DNA of 64,000 nucleotides from Arthrobacter oryzae (GTDB lineage: Bacteria > Actinomycetota > Actinomycetes > Actinomycetales > Micrococcaceae): positions 620,001-684,000 of the forward strand of contig NZ_RBIR01000002.1 in the NCBI RefSeq assembly GCF_003634095.1. The letters are read 5' to 3'. A program made the translations under genes and the position numbers. The notes under the pieces were generated by a model. That model saw only the letters and a list, made by a program, of their open reading frames with translations. It did no database searches and was not told the DNA's origin. Shown piece after piece: positions 15,315 through 23,984 of the stretch (the stretch's first letter is position 1; each line of letters starts with the position of its first letter).

Positions 15315-16304
15315 ATGCGCGAGCCCCGGGAGCTACCCCCGCACCTTCGACACCGGCCCTTCACAATGGCCGAGGCCCGCACCGCCGGGCTGAGCCGACG
15401 ACGGACCCGGGCCCAGGACCTCGTCACCCCCTGTTACGGAGTGCGCGCCACCGCCGCCATCCCGGATAGTTTGCTGAAACGCGTGCATGCCCTGACAGCG
15501 GTGACGGGCGCAGTCGTAAGCCATCTGTCGGCGGCAGCGCTGTGGGGCTTCCCCCTGCCGCGGGCCGTGGAGAACCTGGCGGTCATCCACCTGACGAGTC
15601 GGCCGGGCCGGCGGGCTGTCCGGCACAAAAACGTGGTGGGGCATCAGCGGACACTCGAACCGGAGGAGATCGTGTCCGGTGCCAGAGCGAGCTGCACCTC
15701 CCCGCTGCGGACATGGTTCGATCTCGCCGGCATACTAAGCCTCGATGAATTGATAATTGCCGGGGACTTCCTGTTGCGGCGGAGAAATCCATTGACCACC
15801 CTCGACAGGCTGGACGCATTCCTCGCCGGGAAGCAAGGCAGGCCGGGCTACCGCCGCGCCATGCGTGCCCGCTCCCTGATTCGCGCCAGCACTGACTCCC
15901 CCAAAGAAACCGAGCTCCGGCTACTTCTGATTCGGCACGGCCTGCCCGAACCCGGAATCAACGTCCCGATGTTCGACGAGTCCGGCGGTTGGATCCAAGA
16001 CCCGGACCTCTCCTACGAGCAGGAAAAGGTAGCGATCCAGTTCGACGGCGGGCATCATGCCACTCCGGCCCAGCGTCGCAGCGACATCTTCCGGGATGAG
16101 AACGCCAGGGATGCCGGGTGGCGCGTCGTCGTATTGACCCAATGGCACTTGACCCCGTTCGCCCCCGGGATGGAGCCGGCCGCAGTTACCCGCGTGCGTG
16201 CGGCGCTGACTGAGCGTGGCTGGACTCCCGCCTCGGTGCCGAAACCGGGGCGGCGTCGACGCGCTCGCCCCACACCCCCGCCATCTGCCACGAATGGCCG
16301 CTAA
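15315..16304 (+). CDS. AbiEi-like / DUF559 endonuclease-domain protein
   Basis: A 329-residue protein with two parts. The N-terminal part (residues 1-150) has the layout of the AbiEi-antitoxin-like winged-helix module common in actinobacteria (TMAEARTAGLSRRRTR, then SHLSAAALWGFPLP). The C-terminal part (about 195-295) is a Vsr-like PD-(D/E)xK nuclease domain of the DUF559 type: ETELRLLLI, PDLSYEQEKVAIQFDGGHH and ENARDAGWRVVVLT. No partner toxin gene is adjacent, so a solitary role is likely. A GTG at 15270 would add 15 residues. The last residues and the stop codon are supplied by the first hairpin repeat of the array that follows. Confidence 0.78.
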   Translation: MREPRELPPHLRHRPFTMAEARTAGLSRRRTRAQDLVTPCYGVRATAAIPDSLLKRVHALTAVTGAVVSHLSAAALWGFPLPRAVENLAVIHLTSRPGRRAVRHKNVVGHQRTLEPEEIVSGARASCTSPLRTWFDLAGILSLDELIIAGDFLLRRRNPLTTLDRLDAFLAGKQGRPGYRRAMRARSLIRASTDSPKETELRLLLIRHGLPEPGINVPMFDESGGWIQDPDLSYEQEKVAIQFDGGHHATPAQRRSDIFRDENARDAGWRVVVLTQWHLTPFAPGMEPAAVTRVRAALTERGWTPASVPKPGRRRRARPTPPPSATNGR

Positions 16305-16923
16305 GCGCGGTCGCATAGCGGCCATCTGAGGCGAATCGATTAAGGTCGAGCGCGCAGCCCCCGGCGTGCTTTGAGGTCGGGCCCGCTCCGCCTCAGGCGC
16401 GCGGCCGAGGCAGGCGCAACCCCAGAGCCTCAACGCCCTGCCACGCCGCCCCAACCGCCCCGTAGGGCAGCCACCTGACACGAATGGCCGCTAAGCGCGG
16501 TCCCATAGCGGCCATCTGAGGCGAATCGATTAAGGTCGAGCGCGCAGCCCCCGGTGTGCGGTGAGGTTGGGCCCGCTCCGCCCCAGGCGCGCGGCCGAGG
16601 CAGGCGCAACCTCAGAGCCTCAACGCCACGCCACGCCGCCCCAACCGCCACAAAGCGCACCCACCTGACACAAATGGCCGCTAAGCGCTGTCGCATAGCG
16701 GCCATCTGAGGCGAATCGAGAGAGGGCCGGAAGCACGCCGTCCCAACGCCGCAGAACGCACCCACCTGACGCGAAAGGCCGCTAAGCGCGGTCCCATAGC
16801 GGCCATCTGAGGCGAATCGACAGAGGACCGGCACCACGCCGCCCCAACCGCCCCATAGCGCACCCACCTGACACGAAAGGCCGCCAAACGGGAAGTTTGG
16901 CGGCCATTCGTGGCAAATCGCGG
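16281..16923. repeat. Five-unit tandem hairpin repeat array
   Basis: A 60-bp core recurs at 16281, 16471, 16661, 16762 and 16864. Units 1-3 are spaced 190 bp apart with about 90 percent identical 130-bp spacers; units 3-5 are spaced about 101 bp with short 41-42 bp spacers. Each core holds a hairpin with arms ATGGCCGCTA/TAGCGGCCAT. In the last unit the arms become GGCCGCCAAAC/GTTTGGCGGCC, a paired change that keeps the stem. This array fills almost all of the 696-bp gap before ccsB; minus-strand reading frames across it are repeat artefacts. Confidence 0.88.
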
Positions 16924-17000
16924 AGGCGTGGCGCATCGCGGAGGCCTTGCAGCTCTGCGGCGCGGTTCACAGCCCGAGCAGGTTCACCGCCCGAGCAGGT

Positions 17001-18113
17001 TTACAGCCCGGAGTAGGAGTGCAGGCCGTTGAAGAACTGGTTCACGATCGTGAAGTTGAAGACCACGCACAGGTAGCCGACGATCGACAGCCACGCGGCG
17101 CGGGTTCCGGTCCAGCCGCGGGTGGCCCGGGCGTGAAGGTATCCGGCGTAGACAACCCAGATCACGAAGGTCCAGACCTCCTTGGTGTCCCAGCCCCAGA
17201 ACCGGCCCCAGGCCTTCTCCGCCCAGATCGCGCCGAACATGAGGGTGAACGTCCAGCCGACGAAGGCGATCGCGTTGATGCGGTAGGAGAGGTTCTCCAG
17301 GCTCAGGGCGTTCGGTACCAGGCGCATGAACCCGAGCTTGTCGGCCCCGCCGGCGGCGATCGTCTTCTGCCGGTGCGACTGCACGAGCTGCAGCGCGGAC
17401 ATGGCGAACGTCAGGGTGAACAGCGCCGAGGACATCACCGCGATGGAAACGTGGATGAGCAGCCAGTAGCTCTGCAGCGCCGGCACCAGGTGGCCCACGG
17501 GGGTCCAGAAGGCGATGGACGCCGCGACAAGCATGATGATGGCCAGGCCGATCACGAATGTGCCCAGGAAGCGCAGGTCGCGGCGGATGAGCACCAGGAG
17601 GAAGACCGCCACGGCCACGAAGGCGCCCGTGGTGAGGAATTCGTACATGTTGCCCCACGGCACCCGGCCTGCGCCGAGCGCGCGGGTGATGACGCCGGCG
17701 GCATGGATTGCAGCGCCCAGGACGGTCAGCGCGACGGCAACCCGGGCCGGGGCACGCCGCTCGCCGCCGTAGCGCATGCTGCCATCGGCGGTCATGCCCG
17801 CCGTCGCGCGGCTGCCGGAGGCGGCCGACGTCGGACGCTCGGCGCGGCCCGCAGGTCCGCTGACGTCGGAATCGGCGCGGTCAATGTTGCCGCCCGCGGC
17901 CGCCGCACCGACGCCGACGGGTACGCGCGCGGCCTCGGGGGTCGTCGCCTGACCGGCGAGTTCCGCGGCCTTGAGGTCCACCGCGCGCAGCATCTTGCTG
18001 CTCTTGGCCAGATCCCAGGCGAAGGCGATGAAGGCCACCGTGTACGTGCCGGCTGCCAGGAGCATGAAGAGCTCGCTGTACTGGCCCATGGTTTCGTTGA
18101 TCGAGAACAACAT
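17001..18113 (-). CDS. ccsB: Cytochrome c biogenesis protein CcsB (ResC)
   Basis: Haem-handling membrane protein of system II cytochrome c maturation, 370 residues, partner of ResB. The conserved tryptophan-rich motif WGWDTKEVWTFVIW and flanking membrane helices identify the CcsA/CcsB/ResC family; the N-terminal third contains an Ala/Arg-rich cytoplasmic stretch between the first two helices. Its ATG overlaps the resB stop by one base (TAATG). Last gene of the five-gene operon starting at 21945. Confidence 0.93.
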   Translation of the reverse strand: MLFSINETMGQYSELFMLLAAGTYTVAFIAFAWDLAKSSKMLRAVDLKAAELAGQATTPEAARVPVGVGAAAAGGNIDRADSDVSGPAGRAERPTSAASGSRATAGMTADGSMRYGGERRAPARVAVALTVLGAAIHAAGVITRALGAGRVPWGNMYEFLTTGAFVAVAVFLLVLIRRDLRFLGTFVIGLAIIMLVAASIAFWTPVGHLVPALQSYWLLIHVSIAVMSSALFTLTFAMSALQLVQSHRQKTIAAGGADKLGFMRLVPNALSLENLSYRINAIAFVGWTFTLMFGAIWAEKAWGRFWGWDTKEVWTFVIWVVYAGYLHARATRGWTGTRAAWLSIVGYLCVVFNFTIVNQFFNGLHSYSGL

Positions 18114-19888
18114 TACTGATCCTTCTTCGACTCGGACGAGCCGGCTGTTGACTGGATGAAGTCTTCTGCGGGTTGTTCAGGGGTGGCGTGCGTGGCGCCG
18201 CCGCCGTTCGCGGCGGTATCCGCCCGGTCATTATCCGTTGTCCTGCTGGGAACGGGCTGGGAGCCGCGCGTGGCGTCCTCCGCTAACTGCCATTCGCCGG
18301 CCAGGAGTTTGCGGATGGCTGCGGCCTCCCCGGCCAGGCGGTGGTCTTCACCGCGAGCCAGCAGGCCGTACTCCACCATGGTGCGGCCGTCCTCGTGGGT
18401 GCCGGTGCGGACCCAGACGCGGCGGCGGTTTACGTACAGCGAAGTGACCAGCCCGCCGACGGCCAGGAGCGCAAAGATCAGCGCGTACAGCTGGCCGGGG
18501 TTGTGGTGGATGTCCACGCCGATGTAGCGCTTCACGCCGTCGAAGCTGATGGAGCCCTTGCCGTTCGGCAGCGTGTAGCGGCTGCCCGGTGCCAGGACGA
18601 TGCCCTTGGTGGGCAGGTTCCTGGCGTTGAGCGGTGTCAGCTTCTGGACGTCGAGTTCGAAGACGTTCTGCGGGGAACCGGCGTTCAGGCCGAGGTCGCC
18701 GTAGTAGGAGTTCAGGGTCAGCTGCGGGTTGATGAGCTCGGGGTCACCGCTGAAGGAGACGCCCTTGTCCGTGACGAAGGCGGTCGGCAGGAAGAACCCC
18801 GCGAAGGCGAGCTGGTCCGGCTTGGCGTCCGGGACTTTGATGACCACGGAAGAGTAGTAGTTCTCGCCTTGGAGTTTGGCCACGACGGGACCCTGCATGG
18901 CGATGTTGCCCGCGCCGTCGCGGACGGTGACCACGGGGGCGTAACCGTTGCCCGTCAGGTACACGCTGGTGCCGCCGAGGCTCAGGGGGTCGTTGACCTT
19001 GAGCACTTCCTTCTTGGCGGGCGCGCCCGGGTTTTCCTTCGTGGTCACGGCGGCGGTGAAGTCGATGGGCTGCCCGAACTTGCCCTTCGATTCGCGGTCA
19101 AAGGTGATGTTGAACTTGTCCAGCTGGACCGAATACGGCTGGAGCTGGCTGCTCTGGAAATTGGTGCCGGGCGAGAACTGGTCATAGCCGACCAGGGTGT
19201 TGACGAAGGTGTCGCCCTCCACCAGGATCCGCTGCCCGCTGTAGCCGAAGAGGCCGCCGGCGGCCACCGAGACCAGCACCCCGATCAGCGCAGTGTGGAA
19301 GACGAGGTTGCCGACTTCCCTGAAGAAGCCGCGCTCGGCACCCAGGGAGGGGCGGGCGCCGTCGCGGTCCCTGATGTCGACCCGGTATCCGCGTTTCTTC
19401 AGCAGCTCCGCTGCGGTGGAGATGGCGTCCGACGCCGGGATCCCGGCGTCGGACGGAATGACCAGGGTGCCGTATTCCGGGAGCCTGGACAGCCGCGCGG
19501 GGGTCCGCGGGGGCTGGGAGCGCATCGCTTTGTAGTGGGCGATGGCGCGCGGGATGACGCAGCCGATCAGCGAGACGAACAGCAGGAGGTAGATCGCGGA
19601 GAACCAGGCCGAGGAGTAGACGTCGTAGAGCTGAAGCGAGTCCAGGATCTTGCCGTAGTCCGGGTGGTCCTTGATGTACTGCGTGACAATCGCCGGGTTG
19701 GCCGGGCGCTGCGGGAACAGCGAGCCGGGCACGGCGGCGACCGCCAGCAGCAGCAGCAGGAACAGCGCCGTGCGCATGCTGGTCAGCTGCGTCCACGCCC
19801 ACCGGAGCATGCCCAGCGGACCCAGCGCAGGCAGGACGGCGTCGGGCTTCGGGGACTTCTTCTTCTTTACGTTCACGCGCTCGCTCAT
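18113..19888 (-). CDS. resB: Cytochrome c biogenesis protein ResB
   Basis: A 591-residue ResB family protein with three N-terminal membrane helices (including the FLLLLLAVAAVPGSLFPQ segment), a large extracytoplasmic domain of about 280 residues, a last helix LYALIFALLAVGGLVTSLYV and a cytoplasmic Gln/Ala-rich tail. With CcsB it exports haem and attaches it to apocytochrome c. The start ATG at 19888 overlaps the ccdA stop (ATGA) and follows the pattern of translational coupling across this operon. Confidence 0.93.
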   Translation of the reverse strand: MSERVNVKKKKSPKPDAVLPALGPLGMLRWAWTQLTSMRTALFLLLLLAVAAVPGSLFPQRPANPAIVTQYIKDHPDYGKILDSLQLYDVYSSAWFSAIYLLLFVSLIGCVIPRAIAHYKAMRSQPPRTPARLSRLPEYGTLVIPSDAGIPASDAISTAAELLKKRGYRVDIRDRDGARPSLGAERGFFREVGNLVFHTALIGVLVSVAAGGLFGYSGQRILVEGDTFVNTLVGYDQFSPGTNFQSSQLQPYSVQLDKFNITFDRESKGKFGQPIDFTAAVTTKENPGAPAKKEVLKVNDPLSLGGTSVYLTGNGYAPVVTVRDGAGNIAMQGPVVAKLQGENYYSSVVIKVPDAKPDQLAFAGFFLPTAFVTDKGVSFSGDPELINPQLTLNSYYGDLGLNAGSPQNVFELDVQKLTPLNARNLPTKGIVLAPGSRYTLPNGKGSISFDGVKRYIGVDIHHNPGQLYALIFALLAVGGLVTSLYVNRRRVWVRTGTHEDGRTMVEYGLLARGEDHRLAGEAAAIRKLLAGEWQLAEDATRGSQPVPSRTTDNDRADTAANGGGATHATPEQPAEDFIQSTAGSSESKKDQ

Positions 19889-20643
19889 CAGATCGGCAAT
19901 TTCACATCGGTTTGGAACCAGTACTGCAACCCGGAGACCCAGGTACCCCACACGCCGCTGGCCATCAGGATGCCCAGCAGGATCAGGATGCCGCCGCCGG
20001 TGCGCTGGATGGCGAGCCGGTGCTTGCGGAAGAAGGACATCACGCCCACGCCGCGGCGCACGGCCAGGGCGATCAGCAGGAAGGGGATGCCCAGCCCAAG
20101 GCTATACACGAACGCCAGGAACGCGCCTTTGGCAGCCGATGAGCCGCCGGAGAGGCTCAGTAATTGGACGGCGGAGTAGGTGGGGCCGATGCACGGCGCC
20201 CAGCCCAGCCCGAAGGTGATGCCCAGCAGGGGCGCGCCCCACAGCCCGGCCGGGGGTTTGGCGTGGATCTTGGCGTCCCGCTGGAGCCAGCCGAACCCGC
20301 CCATGAACACGACGCCCATGAAAATCACCGCGACGCCCAGCACCTGGGTAATCCATTTGTTCTGCGAGCCGGTGATGAGGCTGCCCAGTTGCCCGAACGC
20401 CCCGCCGAGGAGCACGAAGATCACGGAGAAGCCGAGGACGAAAAGCCCGATCCCGGCCAGCATGCGGCCGCGCCGCTGCTTCTGCAGGTCGACGCCGGTC
20501 AGCCCGGTGACGTAGCCCAGGTAACCGGGCACGAGCGGAAGAACGCAGGGCGAGAGGAAGGAGACGAATCCGGCCAGGAGCGCGACGGGGATGGCAAGCA
20601 GGAGCGATCCGTTCAGGATGGCTTCGGCGAAGGGGCTGTTCAC
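19888..20643 (-). CDS. ccdA: Thiol-disulfide membrane transporter CcdA
   Basis: A 251-residue, six-helix protein that carries electrons across the membrane to reduce ResA. The two conserved membrane cysteines are in FLSPCVLPLVPGY and GLGWAPCIGPTYS. GTG start at 20643, 13 bp after the resA stop; upstream in-frame sequence is not conserved-looking and belongs to the resA region. Overlaps resB by 4 bp. Confidence 0.93.
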   Translation of the reverse strand: MNSPFAEAILNGSLLLAIPVALLAGFVSFLSPCVLPLVPGYLGYVTGLTGVDLQKQRRGRMLAGIGLFVLGFSVIFVLLGGAFGQLGSLITGSQNKWITQVLGVAVIFMGVVFMGGFGWLQRDAKIHAKPPAGLWGAPLLGITFGLGWAPCIGPTYSAVQLLSLSGGSSAAKGAFLAFVYSLGLGIPFLLIALAVRRGVGVMSFFRKHRLAIQRTGGGILILLGILMASGVWGTWVSGLQYWFQTDVKLPI

Positions 20644-20656
20644 GGTGCGGACCGCG

Positions 20657-21277
20657 CTACTCGGCCACGACGGCGGCGATGAGGGTTTTGAGGGTCCCCC
20701 GCTGGATCTCGCCGAGCACCCGGGACGCGACGCGGCCCTTCTTGTCCAGCACGAGGGTGGTGGGCACCGCCCCGGGCGGGACGAGGCCCGAGACGGCCAG
20801 CAGCACGGCGCCGTCCTTGTCATTGAAGCTCGGGTACGTCAGTTTGAAGGTCGTGTCGAACGCGTCGGCCGTGGCCTTCTCGTCGCGAAGATTCACGCCG
20901 AAGAACTGCACGCCCTGGGGCTTGAACTCCTGGTGGAGAGCCTCGAGGGAAGGCGCCTCGATCCGGCACGGGGCGCAGGCGGCGAACCAGAAATTCAGCA
21001 CCGTGACCTTGCCGGCGAAGTCCGCCGAGGTGACCGCGGTGCCGTCGAACAGCGTCCCCTTAAGCTCCACGGGGCTCTTACGGTCGGCCACGGCGAACTC
21101 GGTCACGGACCCGTCGCCGGCCACGTAGTTCTTGTTGTCCCCTGCCTTGGCCTGCTTGGCGAGGGCGTCGTCCTGGGCGCAGCCGGACAGGCCGAACACT
21201 GCGGCCAGGGCGGCGCCGCCGGCCGTCAGGACGTTGCGGCGGGACAGTGGAGTCTGCGCGCGGCGGTTCTCGGCCAT
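20657..21277 (-). CDS. resA: TlpA/ResA-family thiol-disulfide oxidoreductase lipoprotein
   Basis: A 206-residue thioredoxin-fold protein anchored as a lipoprotein: twin-Arg-containing N-terminus (SRRNVL) and lipobox LSGC, followed by the thioredoxin domain with the redox-active motif CAPC in WFAACAPCRIEAP. It reduces the CXXCH cysteines of apocytochrome c, taking electrons from CcdA. The double Arg could mean Tat export. Starts 2 bp after the phosphatase stop. Confidence 0.9.
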   Translation of the reverse strand: MAENRRAQTPLSRRNVLTAGGAALAAVFGLSGCAQDDALAKQAKAGDNKNYVAGDGSVTEFAVADRKSPVELKGTLFDGTAVTSADFAGKVTVLNFWFAACAPCRIEAPSLEALHQEFKPQGVQFFGVNLRDEKATADAFDTTFKLTYPSFNDKDGAVLLAVSGLVPPGAVPTTLVLDKKGRVASRVLGEIQRGTLKTLIAAVVAE

Positions 21278-21279
21278 GG

Positions 21280-21945
21280 TCAGGCCCCCGGGGTGCTGGA
21301 CGCACCGGGCAGCAGGGCGGCGGCCGGCTCGCTGTAGTCCACCCGGACCAGGGCGCCGGCGTCGTCGAACACCAGGGACGTCAGGGACGTCAAAGTGCAC
21401 TCGCGCTTGCGCGGGTCATGCCACAGCGGCCGCCCCTCGACGCTGAGCCGTGTGGCCCAAATGGGCAGCTGGTGGCTGACGAGGATGGCCTCGGCCCCGT
21501 CGCCGCCCACCTCGATGGCCCGGACGCGCGCATCCTGAACGGCCGCGATGACGCGCGCCGCCTGTTCCTTGTACGGCTCGCCCCAGGACGGCCGGAACGG
21601 GTTGTACAGCCGGGCCCAGTGCTTGGGCCGGAGCAGCTCCGCTTTGGAGACGTGGAGGCCCTCGAAATAGTTGGCGGCCTCGATGATGCGGGCGTCGGTG
21701 GCGATCTCAAGGCCCAGGGCGACGGCGATCGGCTGCGCAGTCTCCTGCGCCCGGGTCAGCGGAGACGCGGCGAGGTGGACGATCCTGGCCCCTTGCTCGG
21801 ACCGCTCACTGAAGTGCGTCGCCAGCATGCGGGCCATATCCTGGCCGAGGTCGGAGAGGTGGAATTCCGGCAGCCTGCCGTACAGGACACCATCGGGATT
21901 GTGGACCTCGCCGTGGCGGAGCAAATGAACAGTGGCTTGGGGCAT
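21280..21945 (-). CDS. Histidine phosphatase family protein (phosphoglycerate-mutase-like)
   Basis: A 221-residue branch-1 histidine phosphatase. The catalytic motif LRHGE follows at residues 9-13 of the chosen ATG, and the second catalytic His is in VSHQLPIW. In actinobacteria this gene commonly heads the cytochrome c maturation operon, as here, but its substrate is not established. Upstream frame extension (to 22095) runs into an AT-rich regulatory region and lacks family resemblance. Confidence 0.88.
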   Translation of the reverse strand: MPQATVHLLRHGEVHNPDGVLYGRLPEFHLSDLGQDMARMLATHFSERSEQGARIVHLAASPLTRAQETAQPIAVALGLEIATDARIIEAANYFEGLHVSKAELLRPKHWARLYNPFRPSWGEPYKEQAARVIAAVQDARVRAIEVGGDGAEAILVSHQLPIWATRLSVEGRPLWHDPRKRECTLTSLTSLVFDDAGALVRVDYSEPAAALLPGASSTPGA

Positions 21946-21984
21946 GTCTACCAGTTTCTCAAAGATGACGGTCGATCTGAAATC

Positions 21985-22111
21985 TTCTACAGGAGGTAGA
22001 ACTGAAGAGTTTCGAAAAATGTTCCCTGGAGTTGGAATAAAAGATGCAAATGCATGTTTATACTGGGTGAAGCAGTTAGTTGAGATTTCAACCAATGAGC
22101 TTTCAACTAAC
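21985..22111. promoter_or_regulatory. AT-rich divergent control region with inverted repeats (phosphatase operon / yceI)
   Basis: This stretch is far richer in A+T than its surroundings. It holds TTCTAC-N5-GTAGAA (21985-22001), a TATACT -10 candidate (22059-22064), and a 9-bp inverted repeat GTTAGTTGA/TCAACTAAC (22075-22083 and 22103-22111) enclosing a smaller palindrome GTTGA-N4-TCAAC (22079-22092). These look like MarR-type operator sites between the -10 and the yceI start. Confidence 0.55.
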
Positions 22112-22156
22112 GATCAGACGAACCGCTAGTACCCACCCGACTCAAGGAGAACCATC

Positions 22157-22705
22157 ATGGCACTTCCCGCTAACGTCACCACCGGCACCTGGACCCTCGA
22201 CCCGTCGCACAGCGAGATCGGTTTCACCGTCCGCCACGCGGGCATCAGCAAGGTCCGCGGCCAGTTCACCGATGCCGCCGCCACCCTGGACCTCGCCGAG
22301 AACGTCACCGACTCCAAGGTCAATGCCTCGATCAAGACGGCAAGCTTCGACTCCGGCGATGCCAACCGCGACGGACACGTCCGCGGCGAAGACTTCTTCG
22401 ACGTAGAGACGTTCCCCGAGATCTCCTTCGTCTCCAACACCATCGTCCCGAAGGGCGACGCTTACGAGCTCCAGGGCGACCTCACCATCAAGGGCGTCAC
22501 CCGTCCGGTTGCCCTCGAGACCGAATTCAACGGCGTGGCCGTCGATCCCTTCGGCAACACCCGTGCAGGCCTGTCCGCCGAAACCACCATCAGCCGCAAG
22601 GACTTCGGCCTGACCTGGAACGCGGTCCTCGAGGCCGGCGGCGTGCTGGTCAGCGACAAGGTTGCCATCAACCTGGAACTGGCTTTCATCGCTCCCGCTG
22701 CGTAA
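22157..22705 (+). CDS. YceI family protein
   Basis: A 182-residue lipocalin-like beta-barrel. Diagnostic segments are WTLDPSHSEIGFTVRHAGI at the N-terminus, GHVRGEDFFDVETFPEISF in the middle and LTIKGVTRPV later. YceI proteins bind isoprenoid (polyprenyl) ligands and several are stress-induced; here no signal peptide is present, so it is cytoplasmic. A strong AAGGAGA precedes the ATG, and inverted repeats lie 45-80 bp upstream, suggesting repressor control. Confidence 0.92.
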   Translation: MALPANVTTGTWTLDPSHSEIGFTVRHAGISKVRGQFTDAAATLDLAENVTDSKVNASIKTASFDSGDANRDGHVRGEDFFDVETFPEISFVSNTIVPKGDAYELQGDLTIKGVTRPVALETEFNGVAVDPFGNTRAGLSAETTISRKDFGLTWNAVLEAGGVLVSDKVAINLELAFIAPAA

Positions 22706-22763
22706 TTAGTGCAGCGTAGCTAGCAGCGTACGGACCCGCCGCCCGACGTCGGCATCCGTCTCC

Positions 22764-22800
22764 AGCGCCCCGCTTCATCCTCGCGATGAAGCGGGGCGCT
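22764..22800. terminator. Strong terminator after yceI
   Basis: Perfect 16-bp stem (22764-22779 and 22785-22800) with a 5-nt CTCGC loop, followed by GTTGTAAT. Confidence 0.85.
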
Positions 22801-22975
22801 GTTGTAATAGCCGCCGGTGCTGACGCGGGCGCGCCGGCCGGCCGTGCCGCCGCACCTGCCACTAATGCGGCCGCCCGCGTTACCCGGAGACGTCGCGGGC
22901 CAGGCCGCCTGGGCGGCTCCGGAAGGGGCCTCTTTTCCCTAGATAACGGGGAAATGGCGGTCTACAGTGTGTGCC

Positions 22976-23734
22976 ATGAACAACCCCAATGAGGTGCCGC
23001 CGGAGCAGCCCGGCGGCACGCCCCCGCCCTCGGACAACGTCCCGCCGGCCGGCCCCGGGCAGCCCCCGGTTGGGGCCGGCCCCGAGCAGCCCCCGGTTGG
23101 GGCCGGCCCCGAGCAGCCCCCGGTTCACCCGGCGCCCACTCCGGGGTACCAGCCGCCGCAGGGGTACCAGGGGCAGCCCGGCTACCAGCCGCCGCAGGGG
23201 TACCAGCCGCCGACCGGGTATCAGGGGCAGCCCGCATCCAGCGGCGGGAATCGCTTCCAAATGCCCGCCGACCGTCCCAGGACGTTCAGCGACGCGCTGC
23301 CCGCGGGCGGCCTCTCCGGCATATTCAAGGTCACTGCGATGCCCACCGAGCTGAAGGTCTCGTACTGGATCTGGGTCATCGGCGGGTTCCTGGGCCTCCT
23401 CGGCGGAATCATTGGCCTGTTCGGATCGTTCGTCCTCATCGCGTTCGTACCCGCGGTGGGGCTCCTGGTGCTTCTGCTGGTACTGGTGGCACTCGCACTG
23501 GCCACCGCGCAGATCATTCTGGCAATGAAGATGAAAGAGGGCCGGGAATGGGCCCGCTTCGCCCTCACCATTCTTGTTGGCATCTCGCTGGTGCTGGCAC
23601 TCGTCAGCGCGGGCGTCGCGGAGGGCAAGGCCGGCGGAAGCCTGCCAGGCTTCATCATCAGCCTCGTGGCAACCGTGCTCATGTGGGTGCCGAATTCGCA
23701 GGCATGGTTTGCCGCCCAACGGGGCCGGATCTAA
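22976..23734 (+). CDS. Pro/Gly-rich membrane protein (four-helix, DUF4064-like)
   Basis: A 252-residue protein with a cytosolic Pro/Gly/Gln-rich N-terminal 90 residues made of repeats (GPEQPPVGA encoded by near-perfect 27-bp direct repeats at 23050-23130, then GYQPPQGYQGQ units), followed by four hydrophobic helices (residues about 125-245) and a short charged end. The architecture resembles DUF4064/tetraspanning proteins with low-complexity heads common in Arthrobacter. It is a structural paralogue of the next gene. Function unknown. Confidence 0.7.
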   Translation: MNNPNEVPPEQPGGTPPPSDNVPPAGPGQPPVGAGPEQPPVGAGPEQPPVHPAPTPGYQPPQGYQGQPGYQPPQGYQPPTGYQGQPASSGGNRFQMPADRPRTFSDALPAGGLSGIFKVTAMPTELKVSYWIWVIGGFLGLLGGIIGLFGSFVLIAFVPAVGLLVLLLVLVALALATAQIILAMKMKEGREWARFALTILVGISLVLALVSAGVAEGKAGGSLPGFIISLVATVLMWVPNSQAWFAAQRGRI

Positions 23735-23984
23735 GACCGAAGCTTCGTTGGGACCAGCCTGATGGCTGCGCTGCAGGGGCGGCCCTACGCCCGTCCCGCC
23801 GCAGGCCTGGCGCGGCCCCTCCGGGGTTCGAAAAGCGGTGTCCAAAAGAGGGCTGAGAATACCTCTCCGGAATGATCCGCACGGCGGCTGGCCCGCGGTA
23901 CGGTGGAGCTAAACCATGCTGGGGGCAGGGCAGGATCGCTGGTCCCGGTGGCCGATACAGTGATTTACACGCAAAGGACCGCTC

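Noticed and set aside
15315..16304. Complete type IV toxin-antitoxin pair
   Set aside because: The AbiEi-like domain is fused to a DUF559 domain and no AbiEii nucleotidyltransferase gene is adjacent.
16281..16923. CRISPR array
   Set aside because: Only five units, periods of 190 and about 101 bp, spacers in the first units are nearly identical, repeats are 60 bp, and no cas gene is near.
16430..16936. 168-residue minus-strand frame with repeated RFASDGRYGTALSG-like units
   Set aside because: It is a translation of the tandem hairpin array; the 190-bp period is not a multiple of three, so frame is not kept, and no ribosome site or family match is present.
22019..22129. Short plus-strand frame starting ATG 22019 with AGGAGG upstream
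   Set aside because: AGGAGG is more than 20 nt from the ATG and forms half of an inverted repeat; the region is better explained as control DNA for yceI.
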